This document shows positions 1-8,286 of a stretch of DNA of 64,000 nt, piece after piece. Source of the DNA: Ilyomonas sp965219515 (lineage in GTDB: Bacteria; Bacteroidota; Bacteroidia; Chitinophagales; Chitinophagaceae); the NCBI GenBank assembly GCA_965219515.1, contig OZ244776.1:2480001-2544000 (forward strand), read 5' to 3'. Under the pieces are notes generated by a model, which was given only the letters and a program-made list of their open reading frames with translations, was not told the origin of the DNA and ran no database searches. Position 1 is the first letter of the stretch. Each line of letters opens with the position of its first letter. A program made the translations under genes and the position numbers.

Positions 1-224
1 AGGTGATAATGGCTCATAAATTTTTCGCTTTGCTTATTGCCGATACCGGTATCAATTAAGATCAATCTATTTTCGTCTTCAATTAGCAGACAACGCATTG
101 CCCAGGCGCATAAATTGTTTTCATCAGCCGGGTTTAATTTATGCCACAAACTTTTTGGAACCACACCAAACATGGCGCCGCCATCCAGTTTAAAATAGCC
201 GGTATCAATTGTGTACAACTTCAT
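1..224 (-). CDS. MBL-fold metallo-hydrolase, N-terminal fragment
   Basis: The first ~74 codons of a gene that runs off the left edge. The protein starts MKLYTIDTGYFKLDGG and has the strand pattern CLLIEDENRLILIDTGIGNK, which is the first beta-sheet and the Asp-Thr-Gly turn of metallo-beta-lactamase-fold hydrolases of the lactonase-like group. The zinc-binding HxHxDH motif should lie outside the window, so activity cannot be judged. The start codon lies 20 bp inside the 3' end of the upstream MFS gene, which suggests translational coupling in one transcript. Family assignment is by pattern; substrate is unknown. Confidence 0.7.
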   Translation of the reverse strand, partial: MKLYTIDTGYFKLDGGAMFGVVPKSLWHKLNPADENNLCAWAMRCLLIEDENRLILIDTGIGNKQSEKFMSHYH

Positions 225-1578
225 AAGCGGGTTGTTGAGCCGATTTGTTTTGCCTGAATTTTCTGATGGCGAAAAGAATCAAAACAAAGGCGATAAAAAA
301 ATAAACCATCAGTGCCAGAATTGAATTGCGCATGGTGCCGGCCACTGTTTCTACAAAGCCAAAGCTGAACATACCGATTACGATGGCAAGCTTTTCGGTA
401 ACATCGTAAAAGCTGAAAAACGAAGCCGTGTCGCGCGTTTCGGGCATCAGCTTGGCATAGGTAGAACGGCTTAGCGATTGAATGCCGCCCATTACCAACC
501 CTACCAATGCACCAAGTATGTAAAACTGCATGTTGTTTCTGGCTTCAATAAAATATCCGCCGATGCAAATGCCTGTCCATATCAGAATTACAAAAGCCAG
601 TACCTGAAGATTACCGAATTTAGCCGATAATTTACTCATGGTATAAGCCCCGGCAATGGCTACAATTTGTATGATTAATATTGTAGTAATCAGCGTGTCT
701 GAAGTAAGCTGCAATTCTTTACTGCCAAAGATGGTAGCCGCCAGCATCACCGTCTGCACACCCATGCTGTAAAAGAAAAACGAGCGCAGAAAACGCTTTA
801 GCACCGGCATTTTTACAATCTGCCGCCATACGTTTCGCAGTTCGCGGAAACCGTTGGTGAAAACGGAACCTTCCATTTGCTTATTGGCAGCAACGGAAGG
901 CGGCAGCGTTCTGAATGTAATTTGGGCAAACCCCATCCACCAGATGCCAACCAATAAAAACGAAATGCGCGAAGGCAGGTAACTATCTGAAATGCCGAAT
1001 AAGCCTGGTTTTAAAACGATAACAAAACAAATCAGCTGCAGAATAACGCTGCCAATATAACCATACGCATATCCGCGCGCGCTGATGCGATCCTGATCGC
1101 GCGCTTCGGCAATTTCGGGCAGGTAAGCATTATAAAAAACAAGGCTGCCGCAATAACCAATGGCGGCAATCATAAAGAACAGAATGCCAAATTCCAGCAC
1201 ATAAGGGGCGAAGCCGCTGGCGGCACCTGCGGCATCGGTATCCGGGTAAAAAAAATACAATCCGCAACATGCCAGCCCGCCGAGATAACAATAAAACTGC
1301 ATGAACTTTTTCTTATTTCCTTTGTAATCGGCAATGGAACTGAGAACGGGAGAAAGAAATGCGATGATTAAATAAGCAGCCGCCAAAGCATAATCGAACA
1401 AAGCCGTATTGACAAATTTCTTCCCAAAGAAAGATACATCGCCGCCTATCTTTTCTTTTGCCGTAATGATGGTATAATAAGCCGGAAAAATGGTGGAGGT
1501 GATAACAAGGTTATAAGCACTGTTTGCCCAGTCGTACATTGCCCAACCGTTAATTACTTTCTTGGCAGCCGTTTTCAT
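205..1578 (-). CDS. MFS transporter, UMF1 (Atg22-like) family
   Basis: A 457-residue integral inner-membrane protein with about twelve hydrophobic segments. The N-terminal signature GWAMYDWANSAYNLVI (residues ~11-26) is characteristic of the UMF1/Atg22-like branch of the major facilitator superfamily; fungal Atg22 exports amino acids from the vacuole, but the substrate of bacterial members is generally not known. Its 3' end overlaps the start of the MBL hydrolase gene by 20 bp, so the two are probably co-transcribed. Length and topology are normal for the family and no disruption is visible. Confidence 0.85.
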   Translation of the reverse strand: MKTAAKKVINGWAMYDWANSAYNLVITSTIFPAYYTIITAKEKIGGDVSFFGKKFVNTALFDYALAAAYLIIAFLSPVLSSIADYKGNKKKFMQFYCYLGGLACCGLYFFYPDTDAAGAASGFAPYVLEFGILFFMIAAIGYCGSLVFYNAYLPEIAEARDQDRISARGYAYGYIGSVILQLICFVIVLKPGLFGISDSYLPSRISFLLVGIWWMGFAQITFRTLPPSVAANKQMEGSVFTNGFRELRNVWRQIVKMPVLKRFLRSFFFYSMGVQTVMLAATIFGSKELQLTSDTLITTILIIQIVAIAGAYTMSKLSAKFGNLQVLAFVILIWTGICIGGYFIEARNNMQFYILGALVGLVMGGIQSLSRSTYAKLMPETRDTASFFSFYDVTEKLAIVIGMFSFGFVETVAGTMRNSILALMVYFFIAFVLILFAIRKFRQNKSAQQPAYEVVHN

Positions 1579-1702
1579 AAAGCCGTTTTTTTATGAAGCA
1601 AAGTATCTTTTGTTTGGCATTCGGGCAAATGCTTTCTTCATCAATTAAATAATGCCTCCTAACGCCTTTGCAAATGCTTCTGCGTTTTCGGGCAGTTGAA
1701 TT

Positions 1703-2500
1703 TTATTTTACATAACCCTGAAAAATAAGAAACAACATAACCGCACCAAGAATAATGCGATACACGCCAAACGCCCTGAAGCCATGCTTTTGCAGGTACG
1801 TGATAAAGAATTTAACCGCCAGCAACGCCACGATAAACGAAACCACCGCGCCAACTGCCAGTAAGGAATAGCTGTTTTTGTTCAGCACATCGGGATGATC
1901 TTTATAAACATCCCAAAAGCTTTTTACGCTGGCGGCAAACATGGTGGGCACGGCAAGAAAAAAGGAAAACTCTGCGGCTACACGGCGGGTTAGTTTTTGG
2001 CTCATGCCGCCGATAATGGTAGCTGCACTACGGCTCAATCCCGGAAATACAATGGCAAGAACCTGATAACAACCGATGGCAAAAGCGCGCGGAAACGTAA
2101 TGGCTCTGTCATCGTCAATTTTATTTTGTGTGAAAAATTTATCTATAAACAACAGAATAATGCCGCCGCCTATCATTACACATGCGATGAAAGTGATGTT
2201 GTTCAGCACATCGTCAATGTATTTTTTTAAAATGGCGCCGAAAATAAGCGCCGGTATAACGGCGATAATCAGCTTGATGTAAAAGACAGATTTAGAAAAA
2301 TCGAAGAATTTTTTATAAAAGATAACAACCACCGAAAGAATGGCGGCAAGCTGTATTACCACTTCGAACATATCTACGAATGGTGACGGACTAACGCCGA
2401 TTAACGGATTGGCAAAGCGCATGTGCGCGGTACTGGAAACGGGTAAAAATTCGGTAAGACCTTCAATGATTGAAATAATGACAGACTGAATAAAGTTCAT
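1703..2500 (-). CDS. uppP: undecaprenyl-diphosphatase
   Basis: A 265-residue membrane enzyme that dephosphorylates undecaprenyl pyrophosphate to recycle the lipid carrier for peptidoglycan and O-antigen synthesis; overproduction gives bacitracin resistance in other bacteria. Both family signatures are present: EGLTEFLPVSSTAH near the N-terminus (E13, E17, S22-S23, H26) and PGLSRSAATI near residues 150-160 with its conserved arginine. About eight membrane segments follow the usual BacA/UppP topology. The gene is separated from its upstream neighbour by a spacer holding a long hairpin repeat, so it may have its own promoter. Confidence 0.95.
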   Translation of the reverse strand: MNFIQSVIISIIEGLTEFLPVSSTAHMRFANPLIGVSPSPFVDMFEVVIQLAAILSVVVIFYKKFFDFSKSVFYIKLIIAVIPALIFGAILKKYIDDVLNNITFIACVMIGGGIILLFIDKFFTQNKIDDDRAITFPRAFAIGCYQVLAIVFPGLSRSAATIIGGMSQKLTRRVAAEFSFFLAVPTMFAASVKSFWDVYKDHPDVLNKNSYSLLAVGAVVSFIVALLAVKFFITYLQKHGFRAFGVYRIILGAVMLFLIFQGYVK

Positions 2501-2544
2501 GAGCCGTTGTTTGGTTTACTGATAAAAACGCAAATAAAAACGAA

Positions 2545-2614
2545 AATCCCGCAGATACCGCAAACAATATAGAATGTCTTGTTACTTTATTGTTATTGCT
2601 TTCTCTGCGGGATT
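2545..2614. repeat. intergenic hairpin with AATCCCGCAGA arms
   Basis: Perfect 11-bp inverted arms AATCCCGCAGA (2545-2555) and TCTGCGGGATT (2604-2614) enclose 48 bp of A/T-rich sequence. On the minus strand the right-hand arm in transcript order is followed by a T-rich stretch, so it could end transcription before uppP. A second element with the same word (TCCCGCAGATT) occurs upstream of the AraC gene at 9152-9214, so this is likely a dispersed repeat rather than a gene-specific site. Confidence 0.6.
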
Positions 2615-2628
2615 AAACCGGCTAACCA

Positions 2629-2775
2629 TTAATTGGCCTTAAAAAGCTGGTCAACGGCCCCTGCCATCATTGGAAATTTTTCCTTTACGTAACCGGCCAC
2701 CGTTTCAACGGCTGTTTTCGCCTGCTCCGGCGTAATACCTGCGGCTGACGTAATTCTTTCAATCAGTTCATTCAT
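2629..2775 (-). CDS. 48-residue helical protein, unknown function
   Basis: I place the start at the internal ATG giving MNELIERITSAAGITPEQ; a longer reading frame adds 18 residues that run through a simple repeat and look non-coding. The protein is compact and predicted helical, with a central GITPEQAKTAVETVAGYVKEKFP segment and ends MMAGAVDQLFKAN. It resembles short proteins related to DUF2267/DUF937/YidB-type helical domains found in many Bacteroidota, but the similarity is by eye. An A-rich leader precedes the ATG, typical for this phylum. It lies just downstream of clpX and could share its transcript. Confidence 0.6.
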   Translation of the reverse strand: MNELIERITSAAGITPEQAKTAVETVAGYVKEKFPMMAGAVDQLFKAN

Positions 2776-2808
2776 ATTGTATTGTTTTTTTGTGAATGGC
2801 GAATTGTA

Positions 2809-2837
2809 AATTGTGAAAGTTCTCATCATTCACAATT
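2809..2837. repeat. A/T-rich short inverted repeat
   Basis: AATTGTGAA (2809-2817) and TTCACAATT (2829-2837) form a small hairpin between clpX and the 48-residue gene. Similar simple A/T-rich hairpin spacers occur at 4908-4980 and 38937-39005. Confidence 0.45.
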
Positions 2838-2847
2838 CATCATAAAA

Positions 2848-4089
2848 CTAGGCTACATTCAATAAATTCATTTTGCTTTTGTCAAACTGATTGCGGGCAT
2901 ATTCCATATCAACCCGAAACTCTTTGGTTCCGCTGCCCGGCAATTCAAACATCGCGTTCGTTAATATCTGCTCGCAAATGCTTCGCAAACCCCTTGCGCC
3001 AAGTTTAAACTCCATCGCTTTCTGAACAATGAAACCAAGCACGTCGTTTTCTATCGTCAGCTTAATATCTTCAATTTCAAACAAGCGCTTGTATTGCTTC
3101 ATCAGACTGTTTTTTGGCTCGGTTAATATCAGCCGCAAAGTTTCTGCATCAAGCGGTTGCAAATGCGTAATAACCGGCAGGCGGCCGAGCAATTCAGGTA
3201 TCAGCCCAAAGCTTTTTAAATCGGTAGCATTTACAAACTGCAGAATATTTTTTTTCTGCATTTCCTGATGTTCCTTATTAACACCAAAACCAATGGAATT
3301 GGTATTTATGCGACGCGAAATGATTCTGTCAACGCCATCAAATGCACCGCCGGCGATAAAGAGAATGTTCGAGGTATTCATCTTTACCATTTTTTGCTCG
3401 GGATGCTTTCTGCCTCCCTGCGGCGGCACCAATACATCAGTACCTTCCAGAATTTTTAAAAGTCCCTGCTGCACGCCTTCGCCGCTAACATCACGCGTGA
3501 TAGACGGATTGTCGTTTTTGCGCGCTACTTTGTCTATTTCATCAATATACACAATGCCTTTTTCGGCGGCGGCTATATCATAATTACTTGCCTGAAGCAA
3601 ACGGGTAAGCATGCTTTCTACGTCTTCGCCAACATAACCGGCTTCGGTAAAAACCGTAGCATCAACAATGGCAAAGGGAACATTCAGCAGCTTGGCAATG
3701 GTTTTTGCAAGCAGCGTTTTTCCCGTTCCGGTTTCGCCCACCATAATGATGTTGCTTTTCTCAATTTCTACCTCGTCGTTTTGTTTTTTCTGCGTAATGC
3801 GTTTATAATGATTGTAAACGGCAACGCTTAAAATTTTTTTTGCATCATCCTGACCAACAATATATTTATCTAAAAATATTTTTATTTCAGATGGCTTACG
3901 AATGGCAAACTCATACGTTTTGCTTTTTATCTGCTCGCGGCTGCTTATTTCCTGCCCGATAAGACTTTGTGCATGCTCAACGCAGTTGTTACAAATATGC
4001 TCACCGCGCTGCCCTGCTATCAGCACCTCCACTTCATCGCGGGGCTTGCCACAAAACGAGCAGCTTAAACGGTTTTGTTGTTTTGCCAT
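2848..4089 (-). CDS. clpX: ATP-dependent Clp protease ATP-binding subunit ClpX
   Basis: A 413-residue AAA+ unfoldase that feeds substrates to ClpP. The N-terminal zinc-binding domain has four cysteines at positions 10, 13, 33 and 36. The Walker A motif GETGTGKT lies near residues 117-124 and the Walker B motif VYIDEIDK near residue 180; the sensor region LIPELLGRLPVI and C-terminal small domain follow. The length is normal. The clpP genes lie immediately upstream in the same direction, but a strong terminator between them suggests that clpX has its own promoter in the ~150-bp spacer. Confidence 0.97.
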   Translation of the reverse strand: MAKQQNRLSCSFCGKPRDEVEVLIAGQRGEHICNNCVEHAQSLIGQEISSREQIKSKTYEFAIRKPSEIKIFLDKYIVGQDDAKKILSVAVYNHYKRITQKKQNDEVEIEKSNIIMVGETGTGKTLLAKTIAKLLNVPFAIVDATVFTEAGYVGEDVESMLTRLLQASNYDIAAAEKGIVYIDEIDKVARKNDNPSITRDVSGEGVQQGLLKILEGTDVLVPPQGGRKHPEQKMVKMNTSNILFIAGGAFDGVDRIISRRINTNSIGFGVNKEHQEMQKKNILQFVNATDLKSFGLIPELLGRLPVITHLQPLDAETLRLILTEPKNSLMKQYKRLFEIEDIKLTIENDVLGFIVQKAMEFKLGARGLRSICEQILTNAMFELPGSGTKEFRVDMEYARNQFDKSKMNLLNVA

Positions 4090-4184
4090 AACATTAATTT
4101 TACCAGTAATTCAAACAAGTCGTTATGCAATTTAGTCTTGCATTATTTTGAGAATGATAATAATAGAAAGAAATCTTATTTGCA

Positions 4185-4220
4185 AAGTAAAAAAGAAACC
4201 GCTTGTTATAAAGCGGTTTC
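4185..4220 (-). terminator. rho-independent terminator of the clpP genes
   Basis: Perfect 10-bp stem GAAACCGCTT / AAGCGGTTTC (4195-4204 and 4211-4220) with a 6-base loop, followed on the minus strand by TCTTTTTTAC. It lies about 20 bp after the clpP stop codon and before clpX. Confidence 0.85.
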
Positions 4221-4241
4221 TCTATTAAAAAAGAGTTGAAA

Positions 4242-4883
4242 TTACAATTCGCTCAACACTTCATCTACAATGCCATATTGTACGGCGCCTTCCGCATCCA
4301 TCCAATAATCGCGGTCGAAGTCTTTCATAATCTGATCTACGGTTTTGCCGCAATTTTCGGCCAGCACCTGCGCGCCGGTAAGCTTGGCTTTTTCTATCTG
4401 CTGCGCCTGTATTTCAATATCGGCACTGGTTGCCTGAAAATAGCCGCCGATGCTGGGCTGATGAATCATCACTTCGCCACGCGGATAAATAAACCGTCTG
4501 CCTTTTTTGCCTACGCTTAATAAAATAGAGCCCATGCTGGCGGCAAGCCCCATGCAAATGGTGCTAACCGGAGACTTCATTAATTGGATGGTATCATAAA
4601 TTACAAAGCCGCTGGTAACCACGCCACCCGGACTGTTGATGTAAAATTTTATTTCTTTACCCGGATTGTCGGCTTCTAACAAAAGCAGCTTGCTTACCAC
4701 ATCTTTGGCGCTTTTATCATCTACCACGCCCCAGAGATATACCGCTCTTTTTTCCAGAAACAGCTTCTCCATTTTTTTCAAAATAAAAGACGACTGATCT
4801 TCTTTGTCAGGCCTAACAATTTCTTCATTTTCTTCGTCGCCTTCATCCATTAAAAATGGATTTTTATATAATAAGTCTATCAT
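4242..4883 (-). CDS. clpP: ATP-dependent Clp protease proteolytic subunit, second paralogue
   Basis: A 213-residue serine peptidase of the ClpP family. The nucleophile is in GLAASMGS (Ser about residue 116), the histidine in MIHQPS (about 138) and the aspartate in FDRDYWM (about 188), so the triad is intact. It lacks the long N-terminal propeptide of its neighbour and starts MIDLLYKNPFLMDEGDEENEE, a notably acidic N-terminus where axial-loop residues are expected. It follows a second clpP gene and ends at a terminator. Whether the two paralogues form mixed or separate tetradecamers cannot be read from sequence. Confidence 0.95.
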   Translation of the reverse strand: MIDLLYKNPFLMDEGDEENEEIVRPDKEDQSSFILKKMEKLFLEKRAVYLWGVVDDKSAKDVVSKLLLLEADNPGKEIKFYINSPGGVVTSGFVIYDTIQLMKSPVSTICMGLAASMGSILLSVGKKGRRFIYPRGEVMIHQPSIGGYFQATSADIEIQAQQIEKAKLTGAQVLAENCGKTVDQIMKDFDRDYWMDAEGAVQYGIVDEVLSEL

Positions 4884-4907
4884 TTTAATTATAAATTATA
4901 AATTATG

Positions 4908-4980
4908 AGTTATGGATAATGAATGAAAACGAAGTATGATTATAACAAATTCATAATCTATCATTCATAATCCATAATTA
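4908..4980. repeat. A/T-rich inverted repeat between clpP genes
   Basis: GTTATGGATAATGAATGA (4908-4925) pairs imperfectly (about 16 of 18) with the complement of TCATTCATAATCCATAATTA (4961-4980). The spacer between the two clpP genes consists almost entirely of this structure. Confidence 0.5.
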
Positions 4981-4981
4981 C

Positions 4982-5686
4982 TTACTTCATCACGCCATTT
5001 GTTCTGTTTTCTTTTCTCGGATTGGTTAACAATACTTCATCTACCAAACCATATTCGTGCGCTTCGGCAGCCGTCATCCAAAAATCGCGGTCGCGGTCGC
5101 GGGCAATGGTTTCCATGTCTTTGCCTGTATGATAGGCAAGCACTTCGTCTAATTCGTGGCGAATTTTGCGAATTTCCCGTGCCGTGATTGCAATATCCGA
5201 AGCCTGACCGCCAATGGCACCGCTCGGCTGATGAATCATAATGCGGCAATGTTTTAAGGCGCTGCGCTTGCCTTTAACGCCGGCCGCCATTAATACAGCC
5301 GCCATACTGGCTGCAATGCCGGTGCAGATGGTAGATACATCGGGGCTTACAAACTGCATGGTATCGTAAATGCCAAGACCTGCATACACGCTGCCACCCG
5401 GACTATTAATGTACATCTGAATGTCTCTTATGCGGTCGGTACTGTCTAAAAACAGCAACTGAGCCGTTACAATATTGGCAACATAATCATTAATTCCCTC
5501 GCCTAAAAAAATGATGCGATCCATCATCAGACGGCTGAATACATCCATACTTGCCACATTCAGCGGGCGTTCTTCTATGATGTATGGTGTAAGACTGGTA
5601 AACTGATTGTTGTAGCTGTGCAGGGTGGCGCTGCTGATGCCACGATGCTGCACGGCATATTTTTCAAACTCCTTTCCTATATTCAT
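4982..5686 (-). CDS. clpP: ATP-dependent Clp protease proteolytic subunit, first paralogue
   Basis: A 234-residue ClpP with the canonical features: INSPGGSVYAGLGIYDTM, nucleophile in GIAASMAA (Ser about 127), MIHQPSG histidine, and the aspartate in the DRDFWM segment. The N-terminal ~35 residues resemble a propeptide removed by self-processing. It is closer to the generic housekeeping ClpP than the downstream copy. It is followed by the second clpP gene after a 98-bp A/T-rich spacer and preceded by accD across a repeat-bearing spacer. Confidence 0.95.
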   Translation of the reverse strand: MNIGKEFEKYAVQHRGISSATLHSYNNQFTSLTPYIIEERPLNVASMDVFSRLMMDRIIFLGEGINDYVANIVTAQLLFLDSTDRIRDIQMYINSPGGSVYAGLGIYDTMQFVSPDVSTICTGIAASMAAVLMAAGVKGKRSALKHCRIMIHQPSGAIGGQASDIAITAREIRKIRHELDEVLAYHTGKDMETIARDRDRDFWMTAAEAHEYGLVDEVLLTNPRKENRTNGVMK

Positions 5687-5774
5687 TGTAAACTTTTTTG
5701 TGCTGGTGAAGGTAAGAGTTCACCAAATACCATGCAAAGGCGAAAATGGCAGACAAAAGGGCAGAATTGTTTTT

Positions 5775-5846
5775 GCCACAAAGACACAAAAGTGCAAAGA
5801 AGCAATCATAATTTTCAATTTTTCTTTGTGCCTTCGGCTTCGTGGC
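5775..5846. repeat. intergenic repeat with CTTTGTGCCTTCGTGGC-like arms
   Basis: GCCACAAAGACACAAAAGTGCAAAG (5775-5799) is imperfectly complementary to CTTTGTGCCTTCGGCTTCGTGGC (5824-5846). Together they form a hairpin with an A/T-rich loop between accD and clpP. The wording matches a kind of intergenic repeat I recognise from many bacterial genomes; copy number elsewhere in this genome is unknown. Confidence 0.5.
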
Positions 5847-5850
5847 TTAC

Positions 5851-6789
5851 TTAATGTTCAAATAGAAAAATCAAATGCGCCAGGCGTTCTTTCAACTGTT
5901 TTCTATCTATAATAAAATCGAGGAAGCCATGTTCTAATAAAAATTCGCTGCGTTGAAAACCTTCCGGCAAATCTTTTTTTATGGTTTCTTTTATCACCCG
6001 CGGTCCGGCAAAACCAATGAGCGCGCCGGGCTCGGCAATATTCAGATCGCCCAGCATACCAAAAGAAGCCGAAATGCCGCCAAAAGTAGGGTCGGTTAAC
6101 AATGATATAAACGGCAGCTTTGCATCGCTGAGCTGAGATAATTTGGCACTCGTTTTAGCAAGCTGCATCAGGCTAAAGGCGCTTTCCATCATGCGGGCGC
6201 CACCGCTTTTGCTTATAACGAGATAAGGCAATCTGTGTTCAATGCAATAATTGACTGCGCGACTAAATCTCTCTCCCATTACGCTTCCCAGTGAGCCGCC
6301 GATAAATTCAAAATCCATACACGCAATGGCTAACTTCTGATTGTTGGCTTCGCCAACCGCCACACGCATACTGTCTGTTAAATCGGTTTTTGCATATATG
6401 TCATCAAGCCGTTGCTGGTACGGTTTTAAATCGGTAAAGTGCAAAAAATCTTTACTGCGAATGTTGTCGAACAATTCTTCGTAACTGCCATTGTCGAATA
6501 AAAAACTAAAATATTCTTCGCTGCCAATGCGGTGATGATAATTGCATTTCGGGCATACAAACAGGTTTTCGCTTAGTTCTGTTGTAGTGGTAATATAATT
6601 GCACTGCGGGCATTTGTTCCATAATCCTTCCGGCGTTTCTTTTTTTTCGGCGGTAGAAGTGGTAATTCCTTTTCTGAATCGTCTGAACCAGCCTCCGCGT
6701 TGTTCTCCTTCTCCCGGCTGCTGTTGCGGTATGTTTTCAGGTAAATCAGTTTGCTTATCAGCTTTTTGTTCCATGTTCGGCTCCTGCAT
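5851..6789 (-). CDS. accD: acetyl-CoA carboxylase carboxyltransferase subunit beta
   Basis: A 312-residue carboxyltransferase beta subunit, which with AccA transfers the carboxyl group from carboxybiotin to acetyl-CoA in the first step of fatty-acid synthesis. A zinc ribbon uses C60, C63, C79 and C82, and the crotonase-like core contains the SGGARMMES and FGGISASFGMLGD segments. The ~45-residue N-terminal leader is low-complexity (Gln, Glu, Arg rich). A second in-frame ATG at 6774 is a plausible alternative start because a TATTTTTG box at 6804-6811 would leave the first ATG with only a very short leader. Confidence 0.95.
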   Translation of the reverse strand: MQEPNMEQKADKQTDLPENIPQQQPGEGEQRGGWFRRFRKGITTSTAEKKETPEGLWNKCPQCNYITTTTELSENLFVCPKCNYHHRIGSEEYFSFLFDNGSYEELFDNIRSKDFLHFTDLKPYQQRLDDIYAKTDLTDSMRVAVGEANNQKLAIACMDFEFIGGSLGSVMGERFSRAVNYCIEHRLPYLVISKSGGARMMESAFSLMQLAKTSAKLSQLSDAKLPFISLLTDPTFGGISASFGMLGDLNIAEPGALIGFAGPRVIKETIKKDLPEGFQRSEFLLEHGFLDFIIDRKQLKERLAHLIFLFEH

Positions 6790-7107
6790 AAAAATGAAGG
6801 TAGCAAAAATAAGGGTATCCGATTATTCATAGCAGCATGCATTCATCAGGCATTGGTAAGAGTTATCAGCAGGTTAAGCTAATCATTTATTATTTTATTC
6901 CGTTTCATCAGGTGCAGTTGATTTTCTCTTTTTACACAAAGCTATTTTTGTCTTACAAGTTTGCAGCTTCATTATCAAAAAATTTTATAAGCAATTTTGA
7001 ACGATCAGAACCATCACAAAAAAATAATCTTTTGCCCAGCAGGATAGCTATTGCTGTCGGCTGTTTATTAATATTGCAAACAAACTTCCACAACTAAGAA
7101 TTATTAC
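6790..7107. promoter_or_regulatory. divergent spacer between accD and dprA
   Basis: 318 bp without a convincing gene. On the minus strand TATTTTTG (complement at 6804-6811) matches the Bacteroidota -7 box TAnnTTTG for accD; no clear -33 TTTG was found at the expected distance. The dprA side is A/T-rich with no box that I could assign confidently. No repeat or RNA structure was recognised. Confidence 0.4.
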
Positions 7108-8205
7108 ATGACCGATGAACTGCTATACCAGATTGCATTAACCATGATAGCGAATGTTGGCAGCGTGCAGGCGCGGGCTTTACTTGATGAATTTGGTGAT
7201 GCAAAAAGCATTTTCAACGCTTCCATTAAACGATTGGGGGCAGTAGAAAATGTAGGAGAAATAAGAGCGAGAAGCATTAAAACGTTTTCTGACTTTAGAA
7301 AGGCGGAAGAAGAAATGGCTTATCTTGAAAAGAACTTCATTGAACCGCTTTTTATAACAGACGAACGCTATCCGAAACGATTGCTTAACTGCTACGATGC
7401 GCCGACACTGTTATATTATAAAGGAAATGCAAACCTGAATCAACCAAAAATCCTGAGCATTATCGGAACACGCAACAATACCGATTACAGCAAACAGGTA
7501 ATTGAAAAATTATTAAACGAACTGGCAGAATTTTTTCCCCTGATTGTAAGCGGGCTTGCGTTTGGCGTAGATAGTATGGCTCACAAAACAGCTTTGCAGT
7601 TAAATTTGCCAACGGTTGGCGTGCTTGGCAACGGATTGCACACCATTTACCCGGCACAGCATAAAAGCCTGGCAAAAGAGATGATGAACAACGGCGGGCT
7701 GCTTACCGAATTTCTCTTTACCGTAAAACCCGATAAGCATAATTTTCCCAAGCGAAACCGCATTGTTGCGGGCATGTCGGACGCTACCATTGTTGTGGAA
7801 ACGGCATTGCGCGGCGGCAGCATGATAACAGCCGAGCTTGCCAATAATTATAACCGTGATGTATTTGCCCTGCCGGGAAAAACAACCGATGCCAAAAGCG
7901 CAGGCTGCAATTATCTGATCAAAAGCAACAAAGCCATTTTGCTGACCGATGGTGCACAACTTGCCGAAGAGCTTGGCTGGCAAACGGTACCTGCAAAAAA
8001 GAAAGTGCAGCGCGAACTGTTTGTTCAATTGTCAGACGATGAGCAAACCATTGTAGATAAGCTGAAAGAAAAAGACACCGTTCATATAGACGAGCTTTAC
8101 CTGCAAAGCGGGCTTAGCAGCAGCGCGATAGCGGCTGCCATACTTGGTCTCGAACTGCAGAACATAGTTATCAGCCTGCCCGGAAAAATGTACAAACTCG
8201 CGTAA
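7108..8205 (+). CDS. dprA: DNA-processing protein DprA
   Basis: A 365-residue single-strand DNA-binding protein that loads RecA on incoming DNA during natural transformation. The Rossmann-like core shows IGTRNNTDY, SGLAFGVDSMAHKTAL, GVLGNGLHTIYPAQH, and FPKRNRIVAGMSDATIVVE with ALRGGSMITAELA. An N-terminal helix-hairpin-helix-like domain precedes it and a C-terminal winged-helix (DML1-like) domain covers about residues 300-365. The length is normal. It is a stand-alone gene, divergent from accD and convergent with the AraC-type regulator. Confidence 0.95.
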   Translation: MTDELLYQIALTMIANVGSVQARALLDEFGDAKSIFNASIKRLGAVENVGEIRARSIKTFSDFRKAEEEMAYLEKNFIEPLFITDERYPKRLLNCYDAPTLLYYKGNANLNQPKILSIIGTRNNTDYSKQVIEKLLNELAEFFPLIVSGLAFGVDSMAHKTALQLNLPTVGVLGNGLHTIYPAQHKSLAKEMMNNGGLLTEFLFTVKPDKHNFPKRNRIVAGMSDATIVVETALRGGSMITAELANNYNRDVFALPGKTTDAKSAGCNYLIKSNKAILLTDGAQLAEELGWQTVPAKKKVQRELFVQLSDDEQTIVDKLKEKDTVHIDELYLQSGLSSSAIAAAILGLELQNIVISLPGKMYKLA

Positions 8206-8286
8206 ATTACTGCCTTACTATTTTTGCCGGCTTCATGTTTTTCGAGGCTTCTGCTTCAAAATGACTGTTCTTTATGATTATATTAA

